From: JADJVL01 sp039812765
Lineage (GTDB): Bacteria > Acidobacteriota > Holophagae > Holophagales > Holophagaceae
DNA: 64,000 nt
Assembly: GCA_039812765.1 (NCBI GenBank)
Contig: JBDIBF010000002.1
Coordinates: forward strand, 27,527-91,526
Direction: 5' to 3'
Position numbers and translations under genes: made by a program. Numbering within the stretch: the stretch's first letter is position 1; the number at the start of each line of letters is the position of its first letter. Under the pieces are notes generated by a model. That model ran no database searches and was not told the origin of the DNA. It saw only the letters and a program-made list of their open reading frames with translations. Of this stretch, positions 7,889 through 15,123 are shown piece after piece.

Positions 7889-8962
7889 ATGCACCCGCTC
7901 GTCGAACGCTTCCTCCAGAACCAGCTTCCGGAGCCGATGGTCGCCGCCCTGCTGGGCGGCGGGCTGCCGGTGCCGCCCCTCGACCTCGTCCAGGCCCAGG
8001 CCCACGCCTGGCTCACGGATTCGCCCCACAAGGACAAGGCCCTGGACGGATTCCTCTCCCTCCCGGAGAGCGTGGTGGACGGCATCCTCGAACACGAGAT
8101 CGCCCCGCCGGGGCCCCTTGGCCTGATCCTCCGCTACCGCACCGAGCACGCCCTGCTTGAGCGGGCGCTGCTCCACGGGGACCTCACCGCCGAGGTCCTG
8201 GAGCCCTGCATCGCCTCGCTCCCGGGGGACCTCCTCGAGATCCCGTTGAACAACCAGGTGCTGTGGATGCAGCGCCCCCGCATCCTCGACGAGCTCGAGC
8301 TGCACCCGGCCGCCTCCTACAACCTCAAGCGGAAGGTCAACGAGTTCCGCTTCGACGTGCTGAAGATCGGCAACGAGGAGGTCGTCAAGGAGCGGCTCGA
8401 GATCCTCGACGAGGTGGAGGGCGGCCGGCTGGACGCGGCCTGGGCCGAGCTGCCCATGCCCGAGGCCGGCGCCGACGACGAATCCGAGGAAGTGCTCCGG
8501 GAGCGCTACACCAAGCCCCTCCAGGACTTCGACGGGCAGGACATCAGCCTGACGCTCACCCAGCGCGTGATGCGCCTGCGCACGAACCAGAAGATCATGC
8601 TGGCCCAGAAGGGCGGCAAGGAGGAGCGCACCATCCTCATCCGGGAGGCCAACCGGCTCATCCAGGTCGGCGTCATCCGCAACGCCCGCATCACCGACGG
8701 CGAGGTCGCCTACATCGCCCAGATGCGCAGCATCAACGAAGAAGTGCTCCGGATCATCACCCTGAACCGGGAATGGATGAAGAAGTACGCCATCGTGAAG
8801 GCCCTCGTGCTCAACCCGAGGACACCCCTCCCCCTCGCGATGCAGCACTACCGGCGTCTCCACGAGTCCGACCTCAAGCTCATGCAGCGCGACAAGAACA
8901 TCGCCGAGATGCTCAGGCGCGAGGCGAAGAAGTGGCTGGAGACGATGGGGCAGAAGAAGTAG
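7889..8962 (+). CDS. Conserved protein of unknown function, charged helical C-terminus
   Basis: A 357-residue soluble protein without signal peptide or membrane segment. I do not recognise a named domain. The N-terminal half is leucine-rich and helical (LVERFLQNQLPEPMVAALL), with a possible repeat of short helices. An acidic linker (ADDESEEVLRERY, about residues 195-207) leads to a strongly conserved-looking, Arg/Lys-rich helical C-terminus (about 225-357) including RTNQKIMLAQKGGKEERT and TDGEVAYIAQMRSINEE. That C-terminal block, ending in EMLRREAKKW, resembles a family of hypothetical proteins seen in acidobacteria and deltaproteobacteria, from memory and not verified. Its own leaderless-type promoter separates it from the upstream run. 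The 194-bp repeat array begins 24 nt after the stop. Confidence 0.7.
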   Translation: MHPLVERFLQNQLPEPMVAALLGGGLPVPPLDLVQAQAHAWLTDSPHKDKALDGFLSLPESVVDGILEHEIAPPGPLGLILRYRTEHALLERALLHGDLTAEVLEPCIASLPGDLLEIPLNNQVLWMQRPRILDELELHPAASYNLKRKVNEFRFDVLKIGNEEVVKERLEILDEVEGGRLDAAWAELPMPEAGADDESEEVLRERYTKPLQDFDGQDISLTLTQRVMRLRTNQKIMLAQKGGKEERTILIREANRLIQVGVIRNARITDGEVAYIAQMRSINEEVLRIITLNREWMKKYAIVKALVLNPRTPLPLAMQHYRRLHESDLKLMQRDKNIAEMLRREAKKWLETMGQKK

Positions 8963-8986
8963 GCGCATCCTGCGCCTGACACCGGC

Positions 8987-9680
8987 CCGCCTGCGGACGC
9001 TTGCGCGTCCTGCGGCTGGCCCTACCGGCGCGCCGGCGCGGTTCGACCCCGCCCGCCCCCTCCAGAACGCTCGAAGCCCCCTTCCGGGGGCCTCTCAGTG
9101 GAGCGGGCGATCGGGATCCCCTCCGCGCTGCGCGCTGCGGGCCGCCGCCCGGCTGCGCCCGGGCCTCCGGCTCCGCCGGACCGCCTGCGGACGCTTGCGC
9201 GTCCTGCGGCTGGCCCTACCGGCGCGCCGGGGCGGTTCGATCCCGCACGCCCTCTCCAGAACGCTCGAAGCCCCCTTCCGGGGGCCTCTCACTGGAGCGG
9301 GCGATCGGGATCCCCTCCGCGCTGCGCGCTGCGGGCCGCCGCCCGGCTGCGCCCGGGCCTCCGGCTCCGCCGGACCGCCTGCGGACGCTCGCGCGTCCTG
9401 CGTCTGGCCCTACCGGCGCGCCGGCGCGGTTCGATCCCGCACGCCCCCTCCAGAACGCTCGAAGCCCCCTTCCGGGGGCCTCTCACTGGAGCGGGCGATC
9501 GGGATCCCCTCCGCGCTGCGCGCTGCGGGCCGCCGCCCGGCTGCGCCCGGGCCTCCGGCTCCGCCGGACCGCCTGCGGACGCTCGCGCGTCCTACGTCTG
9601 GCCCTACCGGCGCGCCGGGGCGGTTCGATCCCGCACGCCCCCTCCAGAACGCTCGAAGCCCCCTTCCGGGGGCCTCTCAC
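8987..9680 (-). repeat. 194-bp tandem array derived from tRNA-Gly 3' tail (about 3.6 copies)
   Basis: The 20 bases that form the 3' end of tRNA-Gly, TGGAGCGGGCGATCGGGATC on the + strand, occur at 9099, 9293 and 9487 as well as in the gene at 9681, so the period is exactly 194. Copies are near-identical over their length. Each unit also holds a hairpin GCCCCC-TTCC-GGGGGC (9076, 9270, 9464, 9658). Each also holds a second, inverted copy of the tRNA tail on the + strand (28 nt at 9037, 9231, 9425, 9619, about 24/28 identical to the real tail and ending TCCA). Read with the tRNA, the array is downstream of it and probably co-transcribed. It resembles the 178-bp repeats of the E. coli tyrT operon in plan, not in sequence. 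Open frames in it are Arg/Pro-rich and probably not genes. Confidence 0.95.
9658..9673 (-). terminator. Hairpin just downstream of tRNA-Gly
   Basis: GCCCCC, loop GGAA on the tRNA strand, GGGGGC, beginning 7 nt after the encoded CCA. A compact 6-bp GC stem without a U-run, so it may be a processing or weak termination signal. It is repeated in each 194-bp unit. Confidence 0.5.
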
Positions 9681-9755
9681 TGGAGCGGGCGATCGGGATC
9701 GAACCGACGACGTTCAGCTTGGGAAGCTGACATTCTGCCACTGAATTACGCCCGC
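9681..9755 (-). tRNA. tRNA-Gly(CCC)
   Basis: 75 nt on the minus strand including an encoded CCA. The acceptor stem GCGGGCG pairs fully with CGCCCGC, with discriminator U. The anticodon arm is UCAGC-UUCCCAA-GCUGA, giving anticodon CCC (reads GGG). The T loop is GGUUCGAUCCC. It closely resembles E. coli glyU. Its last 20 nt are repeated three times downstream in the 194-bp array. Confidence 0.97.
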
Positions 9756-9770
9756 AGAACGAGCCTCATC

Positions 9771-10823
9771 CTACTTCGCCGCGCCGGGGCTGGCAAGGGC
9801 GGCGAGGCGTTCGAGGACGAAGGCCACCAGGGGCTCGGCGCCGACGACGTCCTGCTCGGCGATCCAGAGGGGCATCTGCAGAAGGCCGGCGGCGGAAGGG
9901 TCGAGCTTGACGGCGTCCTTCTCGGTGCACACCAGGGCCCGGGCGCCGGCGCGCGCGGCCTGCAGCTGCGCGAGCATGAGGCGGCGGGGCGTGAGCGCGG
10001 CGTGGTCCGGGAAGGCCAGGGTGTCCACCCAGGGCAGGCCGGCCACCAGGAGGTCGGCGAAGAAGGCCTCGGGATGCCCGAGCCCGCAGAAGGCGAAGAG
10101 CGGCTCGAAGCCCGGGGCGGGAAGGGGCAGGCGCAGCTCCCCGTTCCAGAGCCTCAGGGCGCCGATGCGGAAGTCCACGTAGAAGACCGGGCCTCCGGAG
10201 CCGTGCTTCGCCCACCAGGCCTCCACCTCGTCCCTCGGCGCGCGGCCTCCCCGCGTCACCACCAGCGCGTGGGCCCGGCGGGCCCCTTCCATGGGCTCCC
10301 GGAGGTCCCCCCGGGGCAGCATGCGCCCGTCCCCCCAGCGCCGCACGCCGTCCAGGAGCAGCAGGTCCAGGTCCCGGTGAAGGCCCCGATGCTGGAATCC
10401 GTCGTCCAGCAGCAGCACGCCGGGGCGCGGCTCCAGGCGCAGGGCCCGCTGGGCGCCCACGGCCCGGCGCCGGGCCACCACCACGCGGCCGGGCCCGAGG
10501 CGGCGGGCCATCAGCGCGGGCTCGTCCCCCGCCTCCCGCGGTGAAGAGGCCGGAAGGACCTCCATGGGATCCAGCTTCCGCCGCCCTCCGTAGCCCCGGC
10601 TCACGACGGCGCTGGGCCATCCGGCGGACTGGAGGGCCTGGGCGAGGTGGAGGGCCAGGGGCGTCTTCCCCGTCCCCCCGGTGCTCAGGTTGCCGAGGGA
10701 GACCACGGGGACCTCCACCCGCGCCGAACGCTCGGGATGCTGGTCGAAGGCCCGGTTGCGGGCCTTCACCACCGCCGCGTAGAGGGGCCCCAGGGGCGCG
10801 GCGAGGGTGCGGAGGAGGGACAT
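9771..10823 (-). CDS. lpxK: Tetraacyldisaccharide 4'-kinase
   Basis: A 350-residue inner-membrane-associated kinase that phosphorylates the 4' position of the lipid A disaccharide (sixth step of the Raetz pathway). The P-loop lies in VPVVSLGNLSTGGTGKTPL (about residues 38-56), the family's late-starting Walker A. SRGYGGRR and GDEPALMA follow. LLLDDGFQHRGLHRDLDLLL (about 135-154) is the LpxK signature, and VCTEKDAVKL near residue 305 is the conserved C-terminal motif. An N-terminal hydrophobic helix (LLRTLAAPLGPLYAAVV) anchors it at the membrane. It shows the cell makes lipid A. The start is chosen because TAGCGT ends 6 nt upstream on the minus strand. It diverges from msrC. Confidence 0.95.
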   Translation of the reverse strand: MSLLRTLAAPLGPLYAAVVKARNRAFDQHPERSARVEVPVVSLGNLSTGGTGKTPLALHLAQALQSAGWPSAVVSRGYGGRRKLDPMEVLPASSPREAGDEPALMARRLGPGRVVVARRRAVGAQRALRLEPRPGVLLLDDGFQHRGLHRDLDLLLLDGVRRWGDGRMLPRGDLREPMEGARRAHALVVTRGGRAPRDEVEAWWAKHGSGGPVFYVDFRIGALRLWNGELRLPLPAPGFEPLFAFCGLGHPEAFFADLLVAGLPWVDTLAFPDHAALTPRRLMLAQLQAARAGARALVCTEKDAVKLDPSAAGLLQMPLWIAEQDVVGAEPLVAFVLERLAALASPGAAK

Positions 10824-10829
10824 CCCTTG

Positions 10830-10835
10830 ACGCTA
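10830..10835 (-). promoter_or_regulatory. -10-like TAGCGT, 6 nt before lpxK ATG
   Basis: On the minus strand TAGCGT (GCTAGCGT) ends 6 nt before the ATG at 10823. Leaderless start predicted. Confidence 0.4.
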
Positions 10836-10875
10836 GCAGCCCCTGGCCGCCGACGTGCCGGGGGGCCGGAGCCGC

Positions 10876-10881
10876 TATCCT
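10876..10881 (+). promoter_or_regulatory. -10-like TATCCT, 6 nt before ATG
   Basis: TATCCT (GCTATCCT) ends 6 nt before the ATG at 10888. The same octamer at the same spacing precedes ddl at 51303. Confidence 0.5.
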
Positions 10882-10887
10882 CGAGGC

Positions 10888-11406
10888 ATGTCCGAAGGCA
10901 TCCTCCTTCCGGTCCTGCCGCGCGGCGTCCTCCTCCCCGAGGCCGAGCGCCTCGCCCGTCTGGACGAGGCCCTGCCCCAGATCCGCGCCGCGGTGGAGGG
11001 CGAGACCGACGAGGTGGCCCTCCAGGCCACCCTGGCCTGCCTCCTCTGGCACACCCTGCCGCAGGCCAACTGGTGCGGCTTCTACCGCCGCGTCGGCGAG
11101 CGGATGATGGCCGTCGGCCCCTACCAGGGCGGCATGGGCTGCCTGCGCATCCCCTTCGAGCGCGGGGTCTGCGGCGCCTGCGCCCGTACGGAACGCCGTC
11201 AGCTCGTGCCCGACGTCCAGGCCTTCCCCGGCCACATCGCCTGCGACGACGCCACCCGCAGCGAACTGGTGCTGCCGGTGTGGAACCGGGCGGGCCGGCT
11301 GATCGGGGTGCTGGACCTGGACTGCCCGCTCCCGGCGGGCTTCTGCGGAGGCGAGGCGGACCGGCTGCAGGCTTTGCTGGACGGGATTTTCCGTGTGCTG
11401 GACTGA
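10888..11406 (+). CDS. msrC: Free methionine-(R)-sulfoxide reductase (GAF domain)
   Basis: A 172-residue single GAF-domain enzyme that reduces free Met-R-sulfoxide, with reducing power from thioredoxin. All three redox Cys of the family are in place: Cys85 in GGMGCLRIPF, Cys95 in RGVCGAC and Cys119 in GHIACDDAT. The surrounding NWCGFYRR and SELVLPVWN motifs match yeast and E. coli fRMsr. The start follows a TATCCT box by 6 nt; an upstream in-frame start is possible but lacks support. It diverges from lpxK with 64 nt between starts. No signal peptide, so it is cytoplasmic. Confidence 0.93.
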   Translation: MSEGILLPVLPRGVLLPEAERLARLDEALPQIRAAVEGETDEVALQATLACLLWHTLPQANWCGFYRRVGERMMAVGPYQGGMGCLRIPFERGVCGACARTERRQLVPDVQAFPGHIACDDATRSELVLPVWNRAGRLIGVLDLDCPLPAGFCGGEADRLQALLDGIFRVLD

Positions 11407-11477
11407 GGCGGGCCTTGGATTTCCGCCCAGGACATTCCCCGGATCGCCGGGCTCCGGTATGGTAGGAGCACCCTAGG

Positions 11478-12221
11478 TTGCCCATGGCTGATTCCTCCTT
11501 CATTGACCAGAGCAAGCTCCGCTTCAAGGAAGGGGAGATCGTCTACCGCAAAGGCGAGATGGCGCAGCAGATGTACGTCATCCTCTCGGGCAAGGTGCGG
11601 ATCTATGTGGGCGACGAGCCCAAGGGCGACTGGACCGAGGAGCTGATGAAGGGCGACTTCTTCGGGGAGGGCAGCCTGCTGGAGGCCATCGCCCGGCCCG
11701 CCACGGCGGTGGCCCTGGAGGACAGCGAGCTCATCGCCATCAACCGGGGCACCTTCCTCCGGATGATCCGCCAGAACCCGGAAGTCTCGGTGAAGATGAT
11801 GCAGCGGCTGGCCCAGCGGAACCGCGAGCTCGGCCTGAAGGTGGAGCGCGGCGAGGGCGCCGCGCCCTCCACCCCCAAGGCCAAGGCCGAGGCCGCCCCG
11901 GTGCAGCCCAGCCTCGTCTCCGTCATCTCCGGCAAGAAGTTCCCCATCCGGGCCCACGGCGCCCTGGTGGGCCGCTTCGACCCCAACACCGGCATCCACC
12001 CCGACATCGACCTGACCGAGGAGGATCCCAACCTCAGCGTCTCCCGCCGCCACGCGCGCATCCTGTGCGAACACGGCCGCTACTTCATCATCGAGGAGCA
12101 GGGGGTCGCCAACGGGACCTACATCAAGGGGGAGCGCCTCGCCCCGGGGGATGCCCGCGAGCTCCACAACGGCGACCGGGTGGGGTTCGGGATGGTCGTC
12201 CTCTTCTTCGAGAAGGGCTGA
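11478..12221 (+). CDS. Cyclic-nucleotide-binding / FHA domain signalling protein
   Basis: About 247 residues joining a cNMP-binding domain (about 15-120) to an FHA domain (about 150-245). The first has the beta-roll and phosphate-binding cassette GDFFGEGSLLEAIARPATAV, with the conserved Glu and Arg. The second has LVGRFDPNTG, SVSRRHARI and GTYIKGE, the residues that bind phosphothreonine. There is no output domain, so it probably acts as an adaptor that brings a phosphoprotein under nucleotide control. Start choice: AGGAG at 11464-11468 lies 9 nt before the TTG at 11478 but 15 nt before the ATG at 11484, so I favour TTG; the ATG is the alternative. No HTH is present, unlike Crp. Confidence 0.85.
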   Translation: MPMADSSFIDQSKLRFKEGEIVYRKGEMAQQMYVILSGKVRIYVGDEPKGDWTEELMKGDFFGEGSLLEAIARPATAVALEDSELIAINRGTFLRMIRQNPEVSVKMMQRLAQRNRELGLKVERGEGAAPSTPKAKAEAAPVQPSLVSVISGKKFPIRAHGALVGRFDPNTGIHPDIDLTEEDPNLSVSRRHARILCEHGRYFIIEEQGVANGTYIKGERLAPGDARELHNGDRVGFGMVVLFFEKG

Positions 12222-12238
12222 GCAGCGGCCATTCCCGC

Positions 12239-12244
12239 TAGGAT
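12239..12244 (+). promoter_or_regulatory. -10-like TAGGAT, 6 nt before ATG
   Basis: TAGGAT (GCTAGGAT) ends 6 nt before the ATG at 12251. Leaderless start predicted. Confidence 0.5.
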
Positions 12245-12250
12245 GGGCGC

Positions 12251-13087
12251 ATGGCCTCCTTCGACGACGTGCGGACAGCGGCGGAGCACCTCCGGCTCCG
12301 GCACGAGACGCGCCGTGCGCCCCTGGCGGGCCTCATTGTCCTGCTCTTCGCGGCCTCGGCCTCCTACGCCTACCGCCAGGCGGACGCCCGCTGGTGGACC
12401 CCCGCGCTCGTGCTCTCGCTGGCCCTCGGCCCCTGGCTGCTGGACAAGGTCCTGCCGCCCCGGCATGCGGGCTTCCTCCGCCTGAGCCTCGCGGCCTATC
12501 CGCTGAACATCCTGCTGCTGGCCTTCATCGCCTACCGCGAGTTCTGGCGGGTGGACATCCCCTTCCTGGAGGACGTGCCCCAGCTCAGCAACGCCCTGGA
12601 CTGGACGGCGCCCCTCGTCCCCTTCGTCTATGCCTACCTCCAGTTCCCAGGCTGGCTCGCGCGGATCCGCCTGCTGCCGCGGCTGAAGGCCCTGGCCATG
12701 CTGCCGCCGGACCCCCTGGTGGCGAAGGAGGTCGAGGAGCTCACGGAGAAGGCGGTCCACGACCAGCCCAGCGGCTTCGCCAACCCCGCCCGCTTCCGCA
12801 CGGTGCCGGCGACGCCCTCCAACTGGAAGCTCTTCCTCAAGCCCGACCTGCGGCGGCACGGGGTCTGGAAGGTGGCCTTCACGCCCACCTACGCCGTCGT
12901 CTGCTTCGAGGACGGGGGCAGGCTGGAGGCGGTGAAGCGCGGCGGCCTCAGGATCGTGGCGGAGGATCTCCGCCCCGGCGAGGCCACGGCCTCCTGCCTC
13001 GTGCGCTGGAACGACAACCTCAGCGAGGGCCGCGTGGACCCCGACAGCCTCAAGCGCATCCAGGGCTGGAACCAGGTCCAGGTGTAG
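12251..13087 (+). CDS. Multi-pass membrane protein of unknown function
   Basis: A 278-residue protein I cannot assign to a family. After a short charged N-terminus it shows about four hydrophobic stretches: LAGLIVLLFAASASYAY (24-40), ALVLSLALGPWLL (about 52-64), LSLAAYPLNILLLAFIAY (about 78-95) and WTAPLVPFVYAYLQFPGWL (about 117-135). The remaining half (140-278) is soluble and beta-rich, with TPTYAVVCFEDGGRLEAVKRGG and SCLVRWNDNLSEG. A short gene of unknown function follows 4 nt later and is probably co-transcribed. Confidence 0.7.
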   Translation: MASFDDVRTAAEHLRLRHETRRAPLAGLIVLLFAASASYAYRQADARWWTPALVLSLALGPWLLDKVLPPRHAGFLRLSLAAYPLNILLLAFIAYREFWRVDIPFLEDVPQLSNALDWTAPLVPFVYAYLQFPGWLARIRLLPRLKALAMLPPDPLVAKEVEELTEKAVHDQPSGFANPARFRTVPATPSNWKLFLKPDLRRHGVWKVAFTPTYAVVCFEDGGRLEAVKRGGLRIVAEDLRPGEATASCLVRWNDNLSEGRVDPDSLKRIQGWNQVQV

Positions 13088-13091
13088 GCCC

Positions 13092-13319
13092 ATGGAGTCC
13101 CAGCGCGTGGAGGTGTGGCGGGACGAGTCCGGGGACGAGCGGGAACTGGTGCTCCCGGGCTTCGACGGCATCGGCGGCGCCTGCGTCGTGCGGGCGCGCA
13201 ACACCCTCGACGCGATGGACGGGGACGTCCGGGAGGGCTACGCGGTCCTCGCCCGTTTCGGCGATCCCGAGGACGGCCGAGCCTGGCTCCATCAGGAGGG
13301 GTTCGACCCGGTGGGCTGA
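13092..13319 (+). CDS. Small protein of unknown function (75 aa)
   Basis: Starts 4 nt after the preceding membrane protein gene, so it is probably the last gene of that pair. It is acidic and soluble: VEVWRDESGDERELVLPGFDG, then RNTLDAMDGDVREGYAVLARFG, which could be a small alpha/beta fold. No family recognised. Its 3' end overlaps the 3' end of the convergent CPBP pseudogene by 28 nt. Confidence 0.6.
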   Translation: MESQRVEVWRDESGDERELVLPGFDGIGGACVVRARNTLDAMDGDVREGYAVLARFGDPEDGRAWLHQEGFDPVG

Positions 13320-14065
13320 GGGCCCTTTCGGAGGAGCAGCACCAGGGCCGCCAGCAGGAGATGGGCCGCGATCGACAGGGACCGCCCCGCGCCGGGGCGT
13401 AGCGTCGAGAGGCCCCAGCCAGCGTCGAGCAGGGCGTTCGCGAGGTTCCAGCCCCAGTGGAGCCCGAAGGCCGCCCACAGGGAGCCTGACCGGAGCAGGG
13501 CGGCGCCGTAGGCCAGCCCGAAGGAGGCGAGCATGAGCCACTCCGCCGGCCCTTCCCGCAGGCGCCAGACGTGGTTCAGCACATAGACGAGGGTGGAGAG
13601 CGCGAGGAACGCGGCCCCTCCGCGGGCGGGGCCCTGACGGAACCAGAAGCCCCGGGTGAGGACGTCCTCCGACAGGCTGGGCACGGCCGTGGCGAGCAGC
13701 AGCCAGGGCAGGGCCGAGAGCAGCCGGGCCAGGTCGAAGGACCGCTCCGCAACGTAGATCCCCGAGGGGAGTCCGATCGCCACCGCGGCGCCCTTGGCCG
13801 CGAGCGCCCCCGCGATGCCGAGGAGAAGCCAGGCGAGGGCCCGGGGCCTCGGTTCCAGCGCGAAGGCCGCCTAGCCGGCGGGCTGGAGCAGCCGGGAGAG
13901 GAGCCAGGCGACGGGGAGCACCGCGAGGGAGAGGACCGCGTGCAGGGTGGCGCTGCCTGCCAGCCGCTGGCCGAGGGCCTCAGGCGCCTGGTAGGCGGCG
14001 AAGATCAGCGCCCAGACCGCGAGGGTCCGGAACGGCTTCCATGTCCGGGGCTGGGCGGGCGGCAC
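13292..14065 (-). pseudogene. CPBP-family intramembrane metalloprotease interrupted by in-frame TAG
   Basis: Read on the minus strand from a GTG at 14065, the frame codes a hydrophobic N-terminus (TLAVWALIFAAYQAPEALGQ, then LAVLPVAWLLSRLLQPAG). It meets TAG at 13871-13873 and continues in the same frame to 13292. The downstream part has the CPBP (Abi/Rce1) motifs: SEDVLTRGFWF for the first motif (family EExxxR, here E-D with R three residues on), LNHVWRL for the second and LHWGWNLANALL for the third. The rejoined length of about 257 codons fits the family. A single nonsense change (CAG or TGG to TAG) explains it. Alternatives are a sequencing error, or a shortened product from an internal GTG at 13783. 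The first helices are lost if translation stops at TAG. Confidence 0.8.
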
Positions 14066-14086
14066 CCGAGGCAGGCCTGCGGAGGC

Positions 14087-15058
14087 TCAGTGCGCGCCGA
14101 GACCCATGGCTTTCGCGGCCTTGGTGAGCTCGGGCACCACCTCGAAGAGGTCACCCACGATGCCGTAGCTCGCGAGCTTGAAGATCGGGGCCTCGGGGTC
14201 CTTGTTGATGGCCACGATGACCTTGGAGCTGCTCATGCCGGCGATGTGCTGGATGGCGCCGCTGATGCCGCAGGCGATGTAGAGTGTGGGGCTCACCACC
14301 TTGCCGGTCTGGCCCACCTGGATGCTGTGGGAGAGGCCCCAGCCGGCGTCCACCGCGGCGCGGGAGGCGCCCACGACCCCGCCCAGGGCGTCGGCGAGGT
14401 CCTCGAGGAGCTTGAAGTTCTCGCCGCTCTTCATGCCGCGTCCGCCGGAGACGATGACGTCCGCCTCGGTGAGGTCGGGCTTGCCGCTGCCCTTGGCCAG
14501 GATCTCCTTCACCACGGCCTTGAAGTCCGCCGCCGGGGCCGGCAGGGCCTCCATCGCGCCGGCGCCGGCCTTCTCGACGGCGGCGAAGACGTTGGGCCGC
14601 GTGGTGGCCACCTGCACCGGGGTGGAGAAGGTGGTGGTCGCGAAGGCCTTGCCCGCGTAGACCGGCCTCACGGCCTGCAGCTTGCCGTCCACCATCGAGA
14701 GCCCGGTGACGTCTCCGGCGTAGCCGGCGCCCAGGCGCGCGGCGGCCCGGGGCAGGGCGTCCTTCCCCATCGCGGTGGCGGCGCCCAGGAGCACGGTGGC
14801 GCCCTTGGCCTTCACGGCGTCGGCGATCGCTGCGGCGAAGGCGTCGCTGCTGTAGGAGGCCAGGGCCGGGGCCTCGGCGGTGAGGATGGTGTCGGCGCCG
14901 TGCTTGGCCGCGTCGGCGGCGCCAGCGGTGGAGGCGCCCACGAAGAGGGCGCCCAGGGGCTTGCCGGCGGCGTCCGCCAGGCGGCGGCCTTCCGAGAGGG
15001 CTTCGGCCGAGGGCTTGCGGAGCTTGCCGTCCTTGAGTTCGCAGAAGACGAGGATCAT
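14087..15058 (-). CDS. etfA: Electron transfer flavoprotein, alpha subunit
   Basis: 323 residues, the usual ETF-alpha length. ETF carries electrons from acyl-CoA and related dehydrogenases to the quinone pool or other acceptors. The C-terminal FAD domain has VSGGRGMKSGENFKLLEDLA, GASRAAVDAGW, QVGQTGKVVSPTLYIACGIS, GAIQHIAGM and VAINKDPEAPIF, all hallmark motifs. It lies 61 nt downstream of etfB in the usual order. The gap contains a heptamer repeat. No bifurcating partner dehydrogenase is next to it. Confidence 0.97.
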   Translation of the reverse strand: MILVFCELKDGKLRKPSAEALSEGRRLADAAGKPLGALFVGASTAGAADAAKHGADTILTAEAPALASYSSDAFAAAIADAVKAKGATVLLGAATAMGKDALPRAAARLGAGYAGDVTGLSMVDGKLQAVRPVYAGKAFATTTFSTPVQVATTRPNVFAAVEKAGAGAMEALPAPAADFKAVVKEILAKGSGKPDLTEADVIVSGGRGMKSGENFKLLEDLADALGGVVGASRAAVDAGWGLSHSIQVGQTGKVVSPTLYIACGISGAIQHIAGMSSSKVIVAINKDPEAPIFKLASYGIVGDLFEVVPELTKAAKAMGLGAH

Positions 15059-15095
15059 GGGAGACCTTTCATGCGTTCAGAATCGTGTGTGCCAG

Positions 15096-15123
15096 GGACC
15101 AAGGATCAAGGACCAAGGACTAG
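15096..15123. repeat. Heptamer repeat GGAYCAA x3 plus GGACTAG
   Basis: GGACCAA, GGATCAA, GGACCAA, GGACTAG in register between etfB and etfA. The etfB stop codon lies inside the last unit, so the array reaches exactly to the end of the gene. Confidence 0.8.

Noticed and set aside
8987..9680. CRISPR array
   Set aside because: Units are 194 bp, near-identical throughout and without unique spacers; no cas gene is nearby.
9001..10544. Arg/Pro-rich open frames within the 194-bp repeats, some running into lpxK
   Set aside because: They follow from a 194-bp period, which shifts frame in each unit (194 is not a multiple of 3), and have no ribosome site. The likeness to E. coli Tpr is noted but is not evidence of translation.
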